Source of the DNA: Caprimulgus europaeus
Taxonomy: Eukaryota; Chordata; Aves; Caprimulgiformes; Caprimulgidae
Direction of reading: 5' to 3'
DNA: 64,000 bases
NCBI GenBank assembly: GCA_907165065.1
Contig: OU015540.1
Span: 2,960,001-3,024,000, forward strand
Under the pieces are notes generated by a model that did no database searches, was not told where the DNA came from, and worked only from the letters and a program-made list of their open reading frames with translations. Below, piece by piece: positions 12,263-24,100 of this stretch. The translations under genes were made by a program, and so were the position numbers. Position 1 is the stretch's first letter, and every line of letters begins with the position of its first letter.

Positions 12263-12676
12263 TGTCTCCTATGAGGACAGGCTGAGAGAGTTGGGGCTGT
12301 TCAGCCTGGAGAAGAGAAGGCTCCAGGGAGACCTTCTAGTGGCCTCCCAGTACCTGAGGGGGCTCCAGGGAGGCTGGGGAGGGACTTTGGCCAAGGGCAG
12401 GGAGGGACAGAACAAGGGGTGATGGCTTGCGACTGGCAGAGGGGAGATGGAGATGAGATGTGAGGAAGAAATTGTTTGGTGTGAGGGTGGTGAGACCCTG
12501 GCCCAGGTTGCTCAGAGAAGCTGTGGCTGCTCCTCCCTGGAAGTGTTCTCGGGCAGGTTGGATGAGGCTTTGAGCAACCTGGTCTAGTGGAAGGTGTCCC
12601 TGCTGCTGGCAGGGGGGTTGGGACTGGATGAGCTTTAAGGTCCCTTCCAACCCAAACCAGTCTGGGATCCTGTGAT
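12263..12676 (+). mobile_element. CR1 LINE fragment, 3' end
   Basis: Recognised from the CR1 3' region: the GAGGACAGGCTGAGAGAGTTGG start, the GAGGGTGGTGAGACCCTGGCCC segment, the phrase AACCTGGTCTAGTGGAAGG, and the terminal GGTCCCTTCCAACCCAAACC followed by a decayed ATTCTGTGATT-type tail. 5'-truncated, as is normal for CR1. It is the sense strand on plus. Confidence 0.93.
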
Positions 12677-13500
12677 TAAGTTAAATGACTCTAATGAGTA
12701 CCCTGGAGGAGGGTGCGTGCTGGCAGGCAGAGCGGTGCCCAGGGTGTGCTCTGGTGTCACCCTCAGCCCTCTACCCCCAAACCACCCTCCCTGGTGAGCC
12801 CACGGTTCCCCTCTCCCCTCCTGCTCGCCCACCGCCCACCTCGGCAGGTCCCAGCAGGACTCACCACCGCGCCGTGCTCCTCTGCCGCTCTGCCCGTGGC
12901 AGGTGGTCCCTGCTCCTCACTGAGTCCCCTTTGAGAGCGGCTCCTGGCCGGGGAGTGACTCACGCTGCCTCGTTCCATTTTCCCGTCCCTTGGGATCACG
13001 AGGGATTTAGTGGGATCCCTCATTCCCTAATTGTGTTCCTCAATTTGCGGTGCTGTGATTTAACCCCTGAAGTCCCGGTGGCTGCAGGCTCCCTCGGGGC
13101 GGTTGCCCCAGCCCATCTGCTAACAAAGCACACGGGACACGTGGCTCCTCTCCCGCCTGTGCCACTCGGACCCCGCAGCCGCTTCCCTCGACCCGAGCAC
13201 CCCGACACCCACCGGGCACCGGGGCTGCCCTCCCCGGTGGGGGGAACCGGGGCAGCTCAGCTCCCACAGCCTGGCACACCCGCTCGCCTGGAGACATGGC
13301 TTCAACCGGCAGCGTGGCCGGGGGGTCTGAGGGCGGCAGGAGGTGCTCCCTGCCCGGTGCGGGATGGCAGCGGGATGGGGGGTCCCGGGCAGGGAGGGGT
13401 GTACCCCGGGACGACCGGGAACAGCCCAGGGCTGGGGGAGAAACCCCTCGGGGAGCACGGCAGGCGGGGCCCAGGCTGCGGGGGGGGGAGGGCGGCAGCG
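12677..13500. other. GC-rich flank of the SHMT1 promoter
   Basis: Increasingly G+C-rich to the right. A 349-codon plus frame from 12685 is a composition artefact. It may hold the non-coding first exon of the leftward GPCR, but nothing definite is visible. Confidence 0.4.
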
Positions 13501-13830
13501 GGCCCGGGGCTGCGGGGTGGTGGTTGCGGGGGGTGGCGGTTGCGGAGCCCCCGCCCCGGCCAAGGTCACCCGCGCCCCAACCGCCACGTGCTGACAGCGC
13601 CGCCGGCCCCGCCTCTGCGTGAGCCAATAGAACGCGGGGAGGTGGAAAGAAGCGGCGCTGATTGGTCCAGACATTTCCGGTATGTGTTTCTCTACACCGC
13701 CCTACTAGAGCAGAGCGAGGCGCTGATTGGGTGATACGCGGAGGGGGCGTGTCTGAGCGGGCTATGCTAGGCGCGCGGGCTCCCGCGCGGTGGCGGAGCG
13801 GGACCGGGACGTGGTGGCGGTGCGGGTAGG
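13500..13830 (+). promoter_or_regulatory. SHMT1: SHMT1 promoter and non-coding first exon
   Basis: CpG-rich DNA with three CCAAT boxes: forward at 13624-13628 and reversed (ATTGG) at 13661-13665 and 13726-13730, the usual arrangement for NF-Y-driven promoters. A GC box-like GGGGCGTG follows near 13745. A plausible first-exon splice donor, GCGG/GTAGGG, lies at about 13825. The first coding exon begins with a splice acceptor at 15198, so the 5' UTR must be split, and this island is the obvious origin. Confidence 0.65.
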
Positions 13831-15197
13831 GACCGTGCGGGGCGGGATAGGACAGGGCACCCCGCTACGGGCTGAGAGCCGGGCAGGCAGCGCTGTTCCT
13901 CACAGGCGGTGTCAGGGCGGGGGGCGTGCGCCAGCGGGAGCCTCTCGGGGATGCGGGAGGCGATGGAGCCGGAGTACAGGAGATGATGGAGCCGGGATGC
14001 GGGAGGTGCAGAGGCAGGTGTAGATGAACTGCCAGGGCCGGAGCAGTGACCTTCCACAAGGGTGGAAATGGGGGGGTCTCATCCTGGGTGGGGAACGGGG
14101 GGCTCTGTCCCCCCTGACCCTTTTGCGGGTCTCCTGGGCGCACTGGGAGCAAGCGCTGGTGCAGCCCGTGCTGCAGGGACACACCAGACCCAGGCATCCT
14201 GCTCAGAGTGCTGCGCCCTCTCCCCAGCCCATCCCAGTGGGAATTCCCTCCTGGCCAAGGGAGCCCAGCACAGCCCAGCACGGTGCAGCACGGCCCAGCA
14301 CAGCCAGGGCTGTGTGCAGCAGGCCCACGCTGAACAGACTCGAGCAGCTTGGCACCAGCAAACAGAGTGCGATTGCTTAACAACCTGCTCACGGCCTTGC
14401 TGGCCTCGCAGGGTTAATGGGTAAAAAGATGCCTCGTTTCCAGCCAAGGCAGAAGCTGGGCTGTCACGCCTGCCCAGGAGCTTGTGCTCTGCATGATAAT
14501 CCTTGCGGTGGTGGCAGGACAGAGCTGGAGGGCTGCTGCCAGGCTGAGCATCACACATGGCACCGAGTCTAGCTGGGACAGAGCTGCTGCATCTCAGGGC
14601 CCAGCTCCATGGGCTGTGCTTGCTTCAGTATGGGTCTGGGGTTGGACTTCAACCCACTGGGGGTTTGTCCTCATGGCCATACACGAGGGAAAGTAGCTGA
14701 GAGGTAACTTTAAAGAGTCAGGTCTGTGGGTTTGAGCACTTCACTGCCCTTGAAATTAATCAGCAGTTTTAAGAAGACCCCCTTGTGTCCATGAGAGAAT
14801 TTGCTAGCACTTCCCAGAACCTCTAAGCCTCACAGATACACAGGAGCAAGAGGGAAAGGCATTGCTCATGCTATTGATCTGCTTGAGTCCATGTGTGGGT
14901 TCACCACGTCCCCAAGTGTCCAGCCAAGCACTGCAGAGCTGGGAGGGGGAGCCCAGGTGGGGCAGTGATGGGAGAGTACCAGAACTGATCAGAGCACTAT
15001 AATTAATGAATTAGCCTCAAATCAGCAGGGGCAGCCTGACAGTTGTCTGTGGTTTCCTCACTCGCTGGGTCCCAGCCCATGCCCCGTCCCTCTGTGTTCC
15101 CAGGGGAGCTGTGGGATGGGAGCAGGCAGCACACAGGGACGCAGCGTGGAGTCACCCAGCCCCGCTGCCATCCCACAGCCTCCCCTCTCTGCTGCAG
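13831..15197 (+). other. SHMT1 intron 1 (inferred)
   Basis: Non-coding between the CpG promoter and the first coding exon. Contains a short GCCCAGCACAG-type tandem run near 14265-14320; no other recognised element. Confidence 0.5.
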
Positions 15198-15220
15198 GTG
15201 ACACTGGACACAGCAGGAGG

Positions 15221-18200
15221 ATGGCAAACTCAACACAGGGTGATGGGAACCTCCCCAGCGCGGAGCTCTGGGCCTCCCATAACAGGATGGTGGTGGAGCC
15301 GCTCGACAGCAACGACCCAGAGGTGAGAGCCCCGTCCTGGCCGCTGCCCAGCAGCCGTGGGGACACTGACCTCCTCGAGCCAGGGGTGTGGCAGGGAGAT
15401 GGTCCAAGGCTGAGCTTGTGGAACCCATCCATCCTTCGTGCCTTCCCTGCCTGCAGCAAGAGGAGGACAGGGAGGGCATTGTCCAACCGTGTGCCCAGAG
15501 CGTGGTCAAAACTTTGCATCTCTCACTCATACCCCTCTGCCTGGAGCCCAAATGCCCACACCAGAGCAGCTGGCCCACCAGGCCACGTGGCAGTTGCCCT
15601 TGACTCTCTAGCCCATTTCTCTTGTTGAAATCTGGCAACTTCCTGACCCATCAAAACCCAAAATGTGGCCTGGGGCTGGACGTACGAACTGTTTGGGATC
15701 AGTTATACCAAGATGGGATCTCCTCTCCCTTCTCCAGCAGCTTTCCAGGCCCTTCTCTATGCCCTGGCCCCTCTAAGGGTGCATCTCCTATGGTGGAGCA
15801 CCCATGTCTCCCTGGAGAGCCAGCATGGGTGAAGCTGTTTCTCTCCCCTCCCAAAGGTGCACAGCATCATCAAGAAGGAGAAGCAGCGGCAGAGGCTGGG
15901 ACTGGAGTTAATCGCGTCGGAGAACTTTGCGAGCCGAGCGGTCCTGGAGGCACTGGGATCCTGCATGAACAACAAATACTCTGAGGGCTACCCAGGGCAG
16001 AGGTACGGGGCTGGGGCAGGGTCCCACCCAACCCAAACCCTGGCAGGGAGGGCGAGGAACCACCCACACTGTCAGATCTCACCTCTGGGAAGGAAGCGAT
16101 GTCCTTGTGCCGGCAGCCAGGCTCCTCCAGCGCAGGGTCTGACCCTCTCTGTCCTTGACCACGCATGGGACAACCTCAGCAGGGTCACATCTGCTGCAGC
16201 TGCTGTCCCAGTGGCTGCTGCAACCATGGCACCACCGGGTTCTCCACAGCTTGGTCACAGGGTGTGGTTTAACCCCTGCCCCGTCCTCTCCTGGCAGGTA
16301 CTACGGCGGGACGGAGTTTGTAGACGAGCTGGAGAGGCTGTGCCAGAAGCGAGCCCTGCAGGCGTACCGGCTCGACCCCCAGAAGTGGGGTGTCAATGTC
16401 CAGCCCTACTCAGGTAACGGGGTGCTCAGGGGAGCCAGGCTGGCTGCACCGGCCTCCGCACACCCCGGCATCCGTAACCGGCCCGGTGTCCTCTCGCTGC
16501 AGGGTCACCGGCCAACTTTGCGGTGTACACGGCCCTGGTGGAGCCCCACGGCAGGATCATGGGGCTGGACCTGCCCGATGGGGGCCACCTCACCCACGGG
16601 TTCATGACAGACAAGAAGAAGATCTCTGCCACCTCTGTCTTCTTCGAGTCCATGCCCTACAAGGTACAGAGAGCTGCTCCAGTTGTCACAAGTGTTTGTG
16701 CCTCTTAAAAGTACCAGCATCCAGCTCCTGGCACCTCATCCTGCAGGACAGTGCTACAGCTGAGCTTCACCCATACCAAGGTGGCTGAACCCTCCTCTTC
16801 CTCTCCTAGGTCAACCCCAAGACTGGTTACATTGACTATGACCGGCTGGAGGAGAACGCCCGCCTCTTCCACCCCAAGCTGATCATAGCAGGTACAAATC
16901 AAACCCTCACTGACCTCCCTGGTGACACATCCTGGGTGGGGGACGCTCCTTGAAGCCAGCAGCACCCTGGTAAGCCCACGGATGGTGCAGTGCCAGGAGG
17001 AGACCTCCAACACGTCCATGCTGGCAGGAGCTTCTGGGCTGTATCCATCACAGGACACAGGGCTGTCCCAGTGTCCTCAAGCATCTGCTCCTGTCCCTGC
17101 CACACAGAATCACCTAGGCTGGAAAAGCCCTTTAAGATCATTGAGTCCCATCATGAACCCAACACTGACCAGTCCCCACTAACCCCTGTCCCTCAGCACT
17201 GTGTCTACACGACTCTTCAATCCCTCCAGGGATGGGGACTCCACCACTGCCCTGGGCAACCCCTTCCAATGCCTCAGAACCCTTTCAGCAAAGAAATTCT
17301 TCCTCACATCCCATCTCAACTGCCCTGGGCACAACTGGAGGCCATTTCCTCTTGTCCTGTCCCTTGGTCCTTGGTTGAACAGACCCACCCCGACCTCTCT
17401 GCAGGTGTCAGCTGCTACTCACGCAACCTGGACTACGCCCGCATGCGGAGGATCGCCGACGCCAACGGGGCCTATCTCATGGCCGACATGGCCCACATCA
17501 GTGGGCTGGTGGCTGCTGGGGTGGTGCCCTCCCCCTTCGACCACTGCGACGTCGTCTCCACCACCACCCACAAGACCTTGCGGGGCTGCAGGGCTGGGAT
17601 GATCTTCTACCGCAAAGGTGCCTGAGATGGGCTGGGAGAAACGCTCCTCCCAGGCTGGGGGGCTTCAAGTGAAAGGTCCTTCCTGCTCTAGGTGGGAAGG
17701 AGGGAGAGCAGGAAAGGTCCAGGGCCTCCTGGGAGCATCTGAGGAGCTTCCCAGAGCCAACTGTGGCCCAGATTTGAAGAGAAACAACCACAATCCTTGA
17801 GTAGCCAGGGGGTGAAAGCAGCTCATGGGAGAAGGGAGGCTGAGCTGCCTCGTGAGTGACCCTGCCCTCCCCTCTCCCAGGCACCCGCAGCGTGGACCCC
17901 AAGACGGGCAAGGAGACACTCTACAACCTGGAGAGCCTCATCAACCAGGCTGTCTTCCCCGGGCTGCAGGGAGGCCCACACAACCACGCCATCGCAGGTA
18001 CGTACCCGTGCCGGGCTGGCAGCCCGCTCTGTGATGGCAAAGCCACGATGTCCTGGCTGGGCTGTGACCCCCAGCAGCAGTGTGGGGGGCTCCAGCTGCC
18101 CTGAGGGGCTCCCAGCCTGGAGAAGATGTGGCCAGGAGCCACCAGCTTGATCCGGCGTTGCCCAGGGAGCCACCAGGCTCATCCCATCCTGCCTTTTGGC

Positions 18201-20347
18201 TCACAGACACACCAGCCTGGTTAGGGGAAGGGACTGGTTAGGGGAAGGGGCTGCCCATCAGTTTGCTCAGCTTTCAGGATGTCTTCTGCTTGTGGTGCCA
18301 CGTCCCCACCAGCTCTCCCGGTGGGAGCCCCCAAAGACTCACCCCACCTGGCCTTCAATGTCTATAAACACCTGAAGTGTGGGGGCCAATGGATGGGGCC
18401 GGGCTCTTTTCAGTGGTGCCCAGTGACAGGACAAGGGGCAATGGGCACAAACTGGGACACCAGAAGTTCCAGACAAACTTGAGGAAAAACTTATTTCCTG
18501 TGAGGGTGCCGGAGCCCTGGGCCAGGCTGCCCAGAGAGGGTGTGGAGTCTCCATCTCTGGAGATGTTCAAACCCACCTGGATGCCGTCCTGTGTGACCTG
18601 CTCTGGGTGACCCTGCTGTGGCAGGGGGGTTGGACTGGATGATCCCCTGCGGTCCCTTCCCACCCCACCATGCTGTGACTCCTCCCCAGGGATCGCCGTG
18701 GCGCTGCGCCAGGCCATGACACCCGAGTTCAAGGCCTACCAGCAGCAAGTGGTGGCGAACTGCAGGGCGCTCTCGGCAGCGCTGATGGAGCTGGGCTACG
18801 ACATCGTCACGGGTGAGGACGGCTCTCGGGGGCAGGACGGGGCCGACCCCTGCGCGTGGCCACGCAGGCAGCACCCGCACGGGCGCAACGGGCGGGGCTC
18901 TGCTGTCACAATTCCTTGGGACATCCACAGAACTGTTTCAAAGCAGCTCCCCTGACCCAGGACAGGCCCCTTCTGCCCCCAAAACTGGGTCAAGCCCCAG
19001 TGCAACCCCAAGCCTTTCTCACTGAAGTCCCAGGCGGGAGCAGCGTTCACCCCGCTCCCACGCCCCCCACCACACCCCTCTCTTTGCAGGGGGCTCCGAC
19101 AACCACCTGATTCTCCTGGACCTGCGCAGCAGAGGCACGGACGGGGGCCGGGCTGAGCGGGTGCTGGAGATCTGCTCCATCGCCTGCAACAAGAACACGT
19201 GTCCTGGTGAGGGATCCCACGAGCTCTGCCGCGTCCTGCCCCGTGGCCCCCATCTCCCGTGGCCCGTGCAGAGCTTCCTGCGGGGCTCCCAGCTCCTGCT
19301 CCACCCCGGGCACTGGGAGCCACGCTGAGTTGCCACACACAGCAGTTTGGTACCTGGTTTGGTCACAGATGACTTGTTGTGGTGCAGGTGATGTCAGTGC
19401 CCTGCGCCCCAGCGGTCTGCGGTTCGGGACGCCGGCTCTCACCTCCCGCGGCTTCCGGCAGGACGACTTCCGCGTGGTGGCTCAGTACATCCACAGAGGT
19501 GAGGCTGGGGGGGTGTGTGGGGCCGAGCACCAGGTCCAGCAGCAGGCCAGGGCCAGGGCAACTCCTCTGGGCAGCTTCCCCAGCAGCTGGTGAGGGATCA
19601 CTCTTCACTGTGAGGGTGGTGAGACACTGGCCCAGGCTGCCCAGAGAAGCTGTGGCTGCTCCTCCCTGGAAGTGTTCTCGGCCAGGCTGGATGAGGCTTT
19701 GAGCAGCCTGGTCTAGTGGAAGGTGTCCCTGCTGCTGGCAGGGGGGTTGGGACTGAATGAGCTTTAAGGTCCCCTCCAACCCAAGCCCTTCATGATTCTG
19801 TGATTCCATGATCACACACACACAAGTAGGAGTAACTGTCCCACCTGGATGTGGGAGAGGACATCTGGCCACAGCTGGGACCAACCCAACCCTCCCCATC
19901 ACACCAGCAGCGAGCAGAACACCTGGATTACAACTGTACCTTTCGCAGTCTTGTTCCCGTTGTCCTCAGGGGTCCCACGCTGGTTTCCTGGGGCAGTGAG
20001 CCCCTCCCAGCCCTGCTCCTTCCCTCCCGGGGCGGTGCGGGGCTCAGCTCGCTCCCAGCCCCGCAGGCTCCCGGCAGCAGGGCTGGCAGAGCCGTGGGCC
20101 GTGGCAGCTGCCCGCTGCGGGCACAGGCAGGGGCGTTACAGCCGCGAGGGCTGACGGCCGCGTCTCCCGTCCCGCAGGGATCGAGCTGACGCTGCGTGTG
20201 CAGAAGGACATGAGCCCCAAAGCCACACTGAAGGAATTCAAGGAGAAACTGGAGGAGGAGAAATACCGGGGGGAGCTGAAGGCGCTGAAGAACGAGGTGG
20301 AGGCTTTTGCAGCGACCTTCCCGCTCCCGGGGCTGCCTGTCCTGTAA
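15221..20347 (+). CDS. SHMT1: serine hydroxymethyltransferase, cytosolic
   Basis: A PLP enzyme converting serine and tetrahydrofolate to glycine and 5,10-methylene-THF, feeding one-carbon units to thymidylate and methionine synthesis. Coding exons: 15221-15322, 15857-16002, 16298-16413, 16503-16663, 16810-16891, 17405-17617, 17881-17997, 18690-18812, 19090-19206, 19388-19498, 20178-20347. They join in frame to 485 aa (human enzyme 483). Hallmarks: ELIASENF early, the PLP pocket [14 protein letters not shown], and the Schiff-base lysine K259 in [10 protein letters not shown] (K257 in human). There is no mitochondrial presequence: the start is short and lacks an arginine-rich leader, which favours SHMT1 over SHMT2, as does synteny. 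The first 23 residues are lineage-variable. Introns 5, 7 and 10 hold CR1 fragments, two of them touching splice acceptors. Confidence 0.96.
17104..17398 (-). mobile_element. CR1 LINE fragment in SHMT1 intron 5
   Basis: Antisense CR1 3' end: starts with CACAGAATCACCTAGGCTGG and carries the ACCCAACACTGACCAGTCCC phrase shared with copies at 26029 and 48883. It runs to within a few bases of the exon 6 acceptor at 17404. Confidence 0.93.
18350..18680 (+). mobile_element. CR1 LINE fragment in SHMT1 intron 7
   Basis: Sense CR1 of a different, apparently older subfamily: AATGTCTATAAACACCTGAAG, then GGCTCTTTTCAGTGGTGCCC, CCCAGAGAGGGTGTGGAGTC and the ending GGTCCCTTCCCACCCCACCATGCTGTGACT (positions 18650-18680). 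The tail ends about 9 bp before the exon 8 splice site. Confidence 0.88.
19592..19812 (+). mobile_element. CR1 LINE fragment in SHMT1 intron 10
   Basis: Sense CR1 3' end with GAGGGTGGTGAGACACTGGC, the AACCTGGTCTAGTGGAAGG-like segment and an ATTCTGTGATTCCATGATC tail. Same subfamily as the copies at 12263, 31985 and 42035. Confidence 0.93.
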
Positions 20348-21145
20348 CGGGAGCCACCCCCGTGCCTGCTCCCGGAGCCACAGAGACCAACACCCCAGTG
20401 CCTTCTCCCAGCACCTCCCTGCTGGCACTGGCTGTGGCACAGCAGCAGCAGCTCCATGTTCAGCCCTTTTACTCACCTCTCCCCTCCTGTTTGGGGCGCA
20501 GGACCCCCCTGAGCACAGTCCCCCTGCGGGGGAACCAGCCCCTTCACCACTCAGTGTTACAACCGGGACCCTCAGCCTCACAGCCAGGGTCCATCCCGCT
20601 CTCGCTTGTTGTGGGAGCGGCACAGGAGGTTTGGGCAGGTCTGCCTGACCTCACCCAGACACCCCCAACCTCACCCAGACACCCCTAACCTCACCCAGAC
20701 ACCCCCGACCTCACCCAGACAGACACCCCTGCCCACAGCAGCCTGGAGGGATGTGGGGGTCCAACCCCCAGCTGCACAAGAGACTTCACAGCTGCTACAA
20801 CTCTCCCTGGTTTCCACCTCCAGGGTTCCCTCCCCTCCGTGCACACACACCCCCACTCTCCTTTTGTGCCTTCCAGCCTCCGTGGGCTCTGACAAAGCCA
20901 AGCCTTGTCCCAAACCCACCGAGGTCACCATCCCCTCCTAGCCAGTGGCTCTGGCATTGTCTCAGACCTGTGAGCACAAACCTTCAGTGGAACCATTTTT
21001 TAATAAGCACGGTAAAATGAAGAATTTAACCACACTGTATGACAAGAATTATAAGCTTTTAAAAAATACAACCAATTTTTTTTTGTTGTTTTTCTTTTTG
21101 TATTTCAAAAATATCTGAACCCAAATAAATAATTTTTTTTCTTTT
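20348..21145 (+). other. SHMT1: SHMT1 3' UTR (inferred)
   Basis: Follows the TAA at 20345-20347. The first plus-strand AATAAA is at about 21123-21128 (AAATAAATAA), after a T-rich region, so cleavage is expected near 21145. It includes a short 20-bp tandem repeat (CCTCACCCAGACACCCC units) at about 20644-20725. Confidence 0.5.
20644..20725. repeat. 20-bp tandem repeat, 4 copies
   Basis: Four near-identical units of CCTCACCCAGACACCCCYAA, within the presumed SHMT1 3' UTR. Confidence 0.75.
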
Positions 21146-24100
21146 TTTTTTTTTTAAAAGTACATTTCTCAGACTAATCATTTGGTGTTACCATCTGTTA
21201 AACTCTTGTGCAGTAACACTTACAGCACGACACTGAGACATGCTTCTTAGATTTCTCCCGGTCACACTCGCTCTAAACTACTTGACGCAAGCATCCGGCA
21301 CGCACAGGCACACACACGAACTCGACATGCAGGAATAGGATACAGTGCTTTAAAATGAGAGGAGAATTCATCACAGCCTCCTGGCAGCCCTCAGAGGCAG
21401 CTCTTAGCCCAGCCTCAGCCCCGTGCTGGCAGCCAGCAGGGCTGGGTACCCTGTGTTTCTTCCAGTTAAAACTCATCTCGGGGGGTTTGTGACCCCTGCG
21501 GTGCCAGCTCTGTTGCTCTGACCAGCGTGAGGAGCCGACGCTCTCCTTCAGCAGCTCGCTGGGATTTCCCATCACAGCTATTACCAGAGGCTTTTCAAAG
21601 CGCTGTGACAAGCCCTGGCTCCTGCCCTGCTCTCCCAGAGGCTGAATCCACCACAGAACAGCCCTCGGGGTACAGAGCCATCAGCTCTCACCCCTCCAGC
21701 GCCTCTGCCACCCCTGCCCAAACGGGGAATATTGCTAGAGTAGAGGCAGGACTTCCCTAGTCAAGGCAAGACAGCTTTGGAGCTGCTTAGAAGTGATTGC
21801 TATCGGATGAAAGTAAATCTGAGCACTATTCTCTGAGAAATGAAACCTGTGTAGGGTTAATATCACCTACTCCTATGGCTGAGCCCCCTCGGGCCGGGAG
21901 CTGAAAGCAGGGGCTGGGGGTTTGACTCCCAACACAAGGAAGTGGAGGAGTGAGCAAAGGGAGCCCTGTCCTCCCAGCCAGGCAGCAGACAGCCACGGGA
22001 GACCTCTGCTTTGATGAATTCTCACTCAGGTTTAAAGCCTCCCCTCCCCGACAGCCAGCAGAGAGAGAGGAGGGAGCCGGGGACATGCTGGCAGCACTCA
22101 GGGAAGCAGGTGACGGCCATGCACAGCACCGCTGGCTCCTGGGGCTGGAGGGCTGGTGACTATTGCACTGTGGCTGCGAGGGACCTGTCCTGCTCCAGGA
22201 TCCTGCCCACCCCAGGATCCTGCCCCACCCCAGGAGCCCGCCCCGCCCCAGGAGCCCGTCCTGCCCGCGCTGGAAGGCCGGTGCGGGGCGGTGCGAGCCG
22301 ATGAACACACGTGCCAGGGTTTGCCACGGGAGCTGTTAGTGCGAAGATCAGAACTTGTTGAGAGTCTGCTAAGGTTGGAAGTAGTGAGGTAACACAGTGA
22401 GGATGAAGGAAAAGTCTTAAAGTGCCGATACAGGGATCTTTGCTGTACAGGAGAAGGGCAGACAGAGAAATTACTGAGCCAAGAGGAATCCAGCTCCCGA
22501 GCCACCAGCTGCACTGGGACTCCCCCTGATTTCTGCTGCCATTACAGGTCACAAGATGTCACAAGCAGCAAGGGCTAAACTCCAGATGTAACTCCTCCTT
22601 TCCTGGAGTCCCAGCTCAGAGACGACCTTGCCACCAGCCAGCTTTAGGAGGACAAGTACTCCAAGGTGTGTTTCCTCACAGCTCTTGCTTAATAGCGGAG
22701 CTGCAGATAGTGCAGAGCTCCTGTTTGGAACAGAGCCACGGTCCCAGCAAAGCCCTCAGGGCATCCTCCCAAATCAGAGCTGCTCTGTGGCAGAGAGATG
22801 AAGCAGATCAGACAAGTGGTAGTGCAAGTATTGCTCAACACAGCCTCGAATATCAGATCCTCCAGGTTTGATAGAGGGAATTGAGTTATTTATCAATCTC
22901 TGAGTGCAGCTGAACACCACGGGCAGAGACGACTGGGACTGAGAGATCAGTCAACACCACTTATCGCTCCCGCTCCGCCGCTCTGCGCTGCCAGCCCGGA
23001 GGAAGACACCAGTGAGTCAGCAGGAAAAAAGTTTGTTCCTCCCTCCTCAAACCCAAACAGCATCAGGTGGTTTTTCCAGCAGGAAACATTCTCCTGTGCT
23101 GAGCACTTCTCTGTGGGACAGCAGGACACAGGGAGCTTGGTCTGCCCGGTGTCACCTGCGTTACTCAGCTACTGAGATGCCTCTTCCCTGGGGAATCTCG
23201 CCTCAGCTTCGGTGTGGGAGCCATTCAGGTGCAGATGAATCTACAAGGGGACACCCCAAGTTGCTTGAGAAAGGAGGTGTTTTGGATGGACACAGAAGTT
23301 TTTCACCAGCAGACCCAGTTCACACGTGACAGGGCACGGTCAGGACAGGAAAAGGCCTTTAAACACGTCCTAAAGGTGTGTGCCCTGCGCACAGGCACCC
23401 CGCTCACCTCCAGCGGGGGCAACGCCACGCTGCCTCCCAACTGCGACCCAAAAACGTCACCACAAGCAGCCCCCGACCTTGGGAATCCCTCTGGAGAGGG
23501 CCACCAGCTCACCCTGCTCAGCTGAGCTGGCCTCACTCGCTGTGAGCCACCAGAAACAGCACTAAGCTTTCAAACAGCCTCTTGGCCCCTTGGTTTGTAC
23601 CTCCCGGGGGGTTTGTACCTTTCCAGGGGGGACAAAGAGGCAGCAGCAGCTCTGAAGTGCAGATGCTGGTGCCAGACAACAGCCTCCCCAAGGAGCCTCC
23701 TTGCCTCTGGGTTGCAGGTTTTGGAGCAATGTGGTTCTCACAGCAAGTCTGAGTGGGGTTTAAACCACACTGACAAACCCCAGTCTGGACACAGAAACTT
23801 CCCCAGGCATGGAAGGAACATCACATTCATCTCCAGCGTTGCCTCACATCATCACAATAAACAGAGGTTTAAAAACAAAAAACCAAAGCAAACAACACAT
23901 CAGCTGCTCTTGTATGATCTCAGCTGTTCTCACCCCATAATCAGAAGAGTGTTAAAAAGAAATAAAACCAAAGATATCTTTCCTAGCAAGACTTTTCTTG
24001 CTTAGAAATACCACAGAGGCTGCCACTGCCACATGGCACCGGGCAGAGCCGCCTGGGCCCGGTGGCTGAGGAGCAGCATCTCCCAGGAGACTCCAGAGGG

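Noticed and set aside
12685-13734. 349-codon plus-strand open frame
   Set aside because: Crosses GC-rich promoter DNA where stops are rare; Pro/Gly/Arg composition, no motif, and it runs into the SHMT1 promoter.
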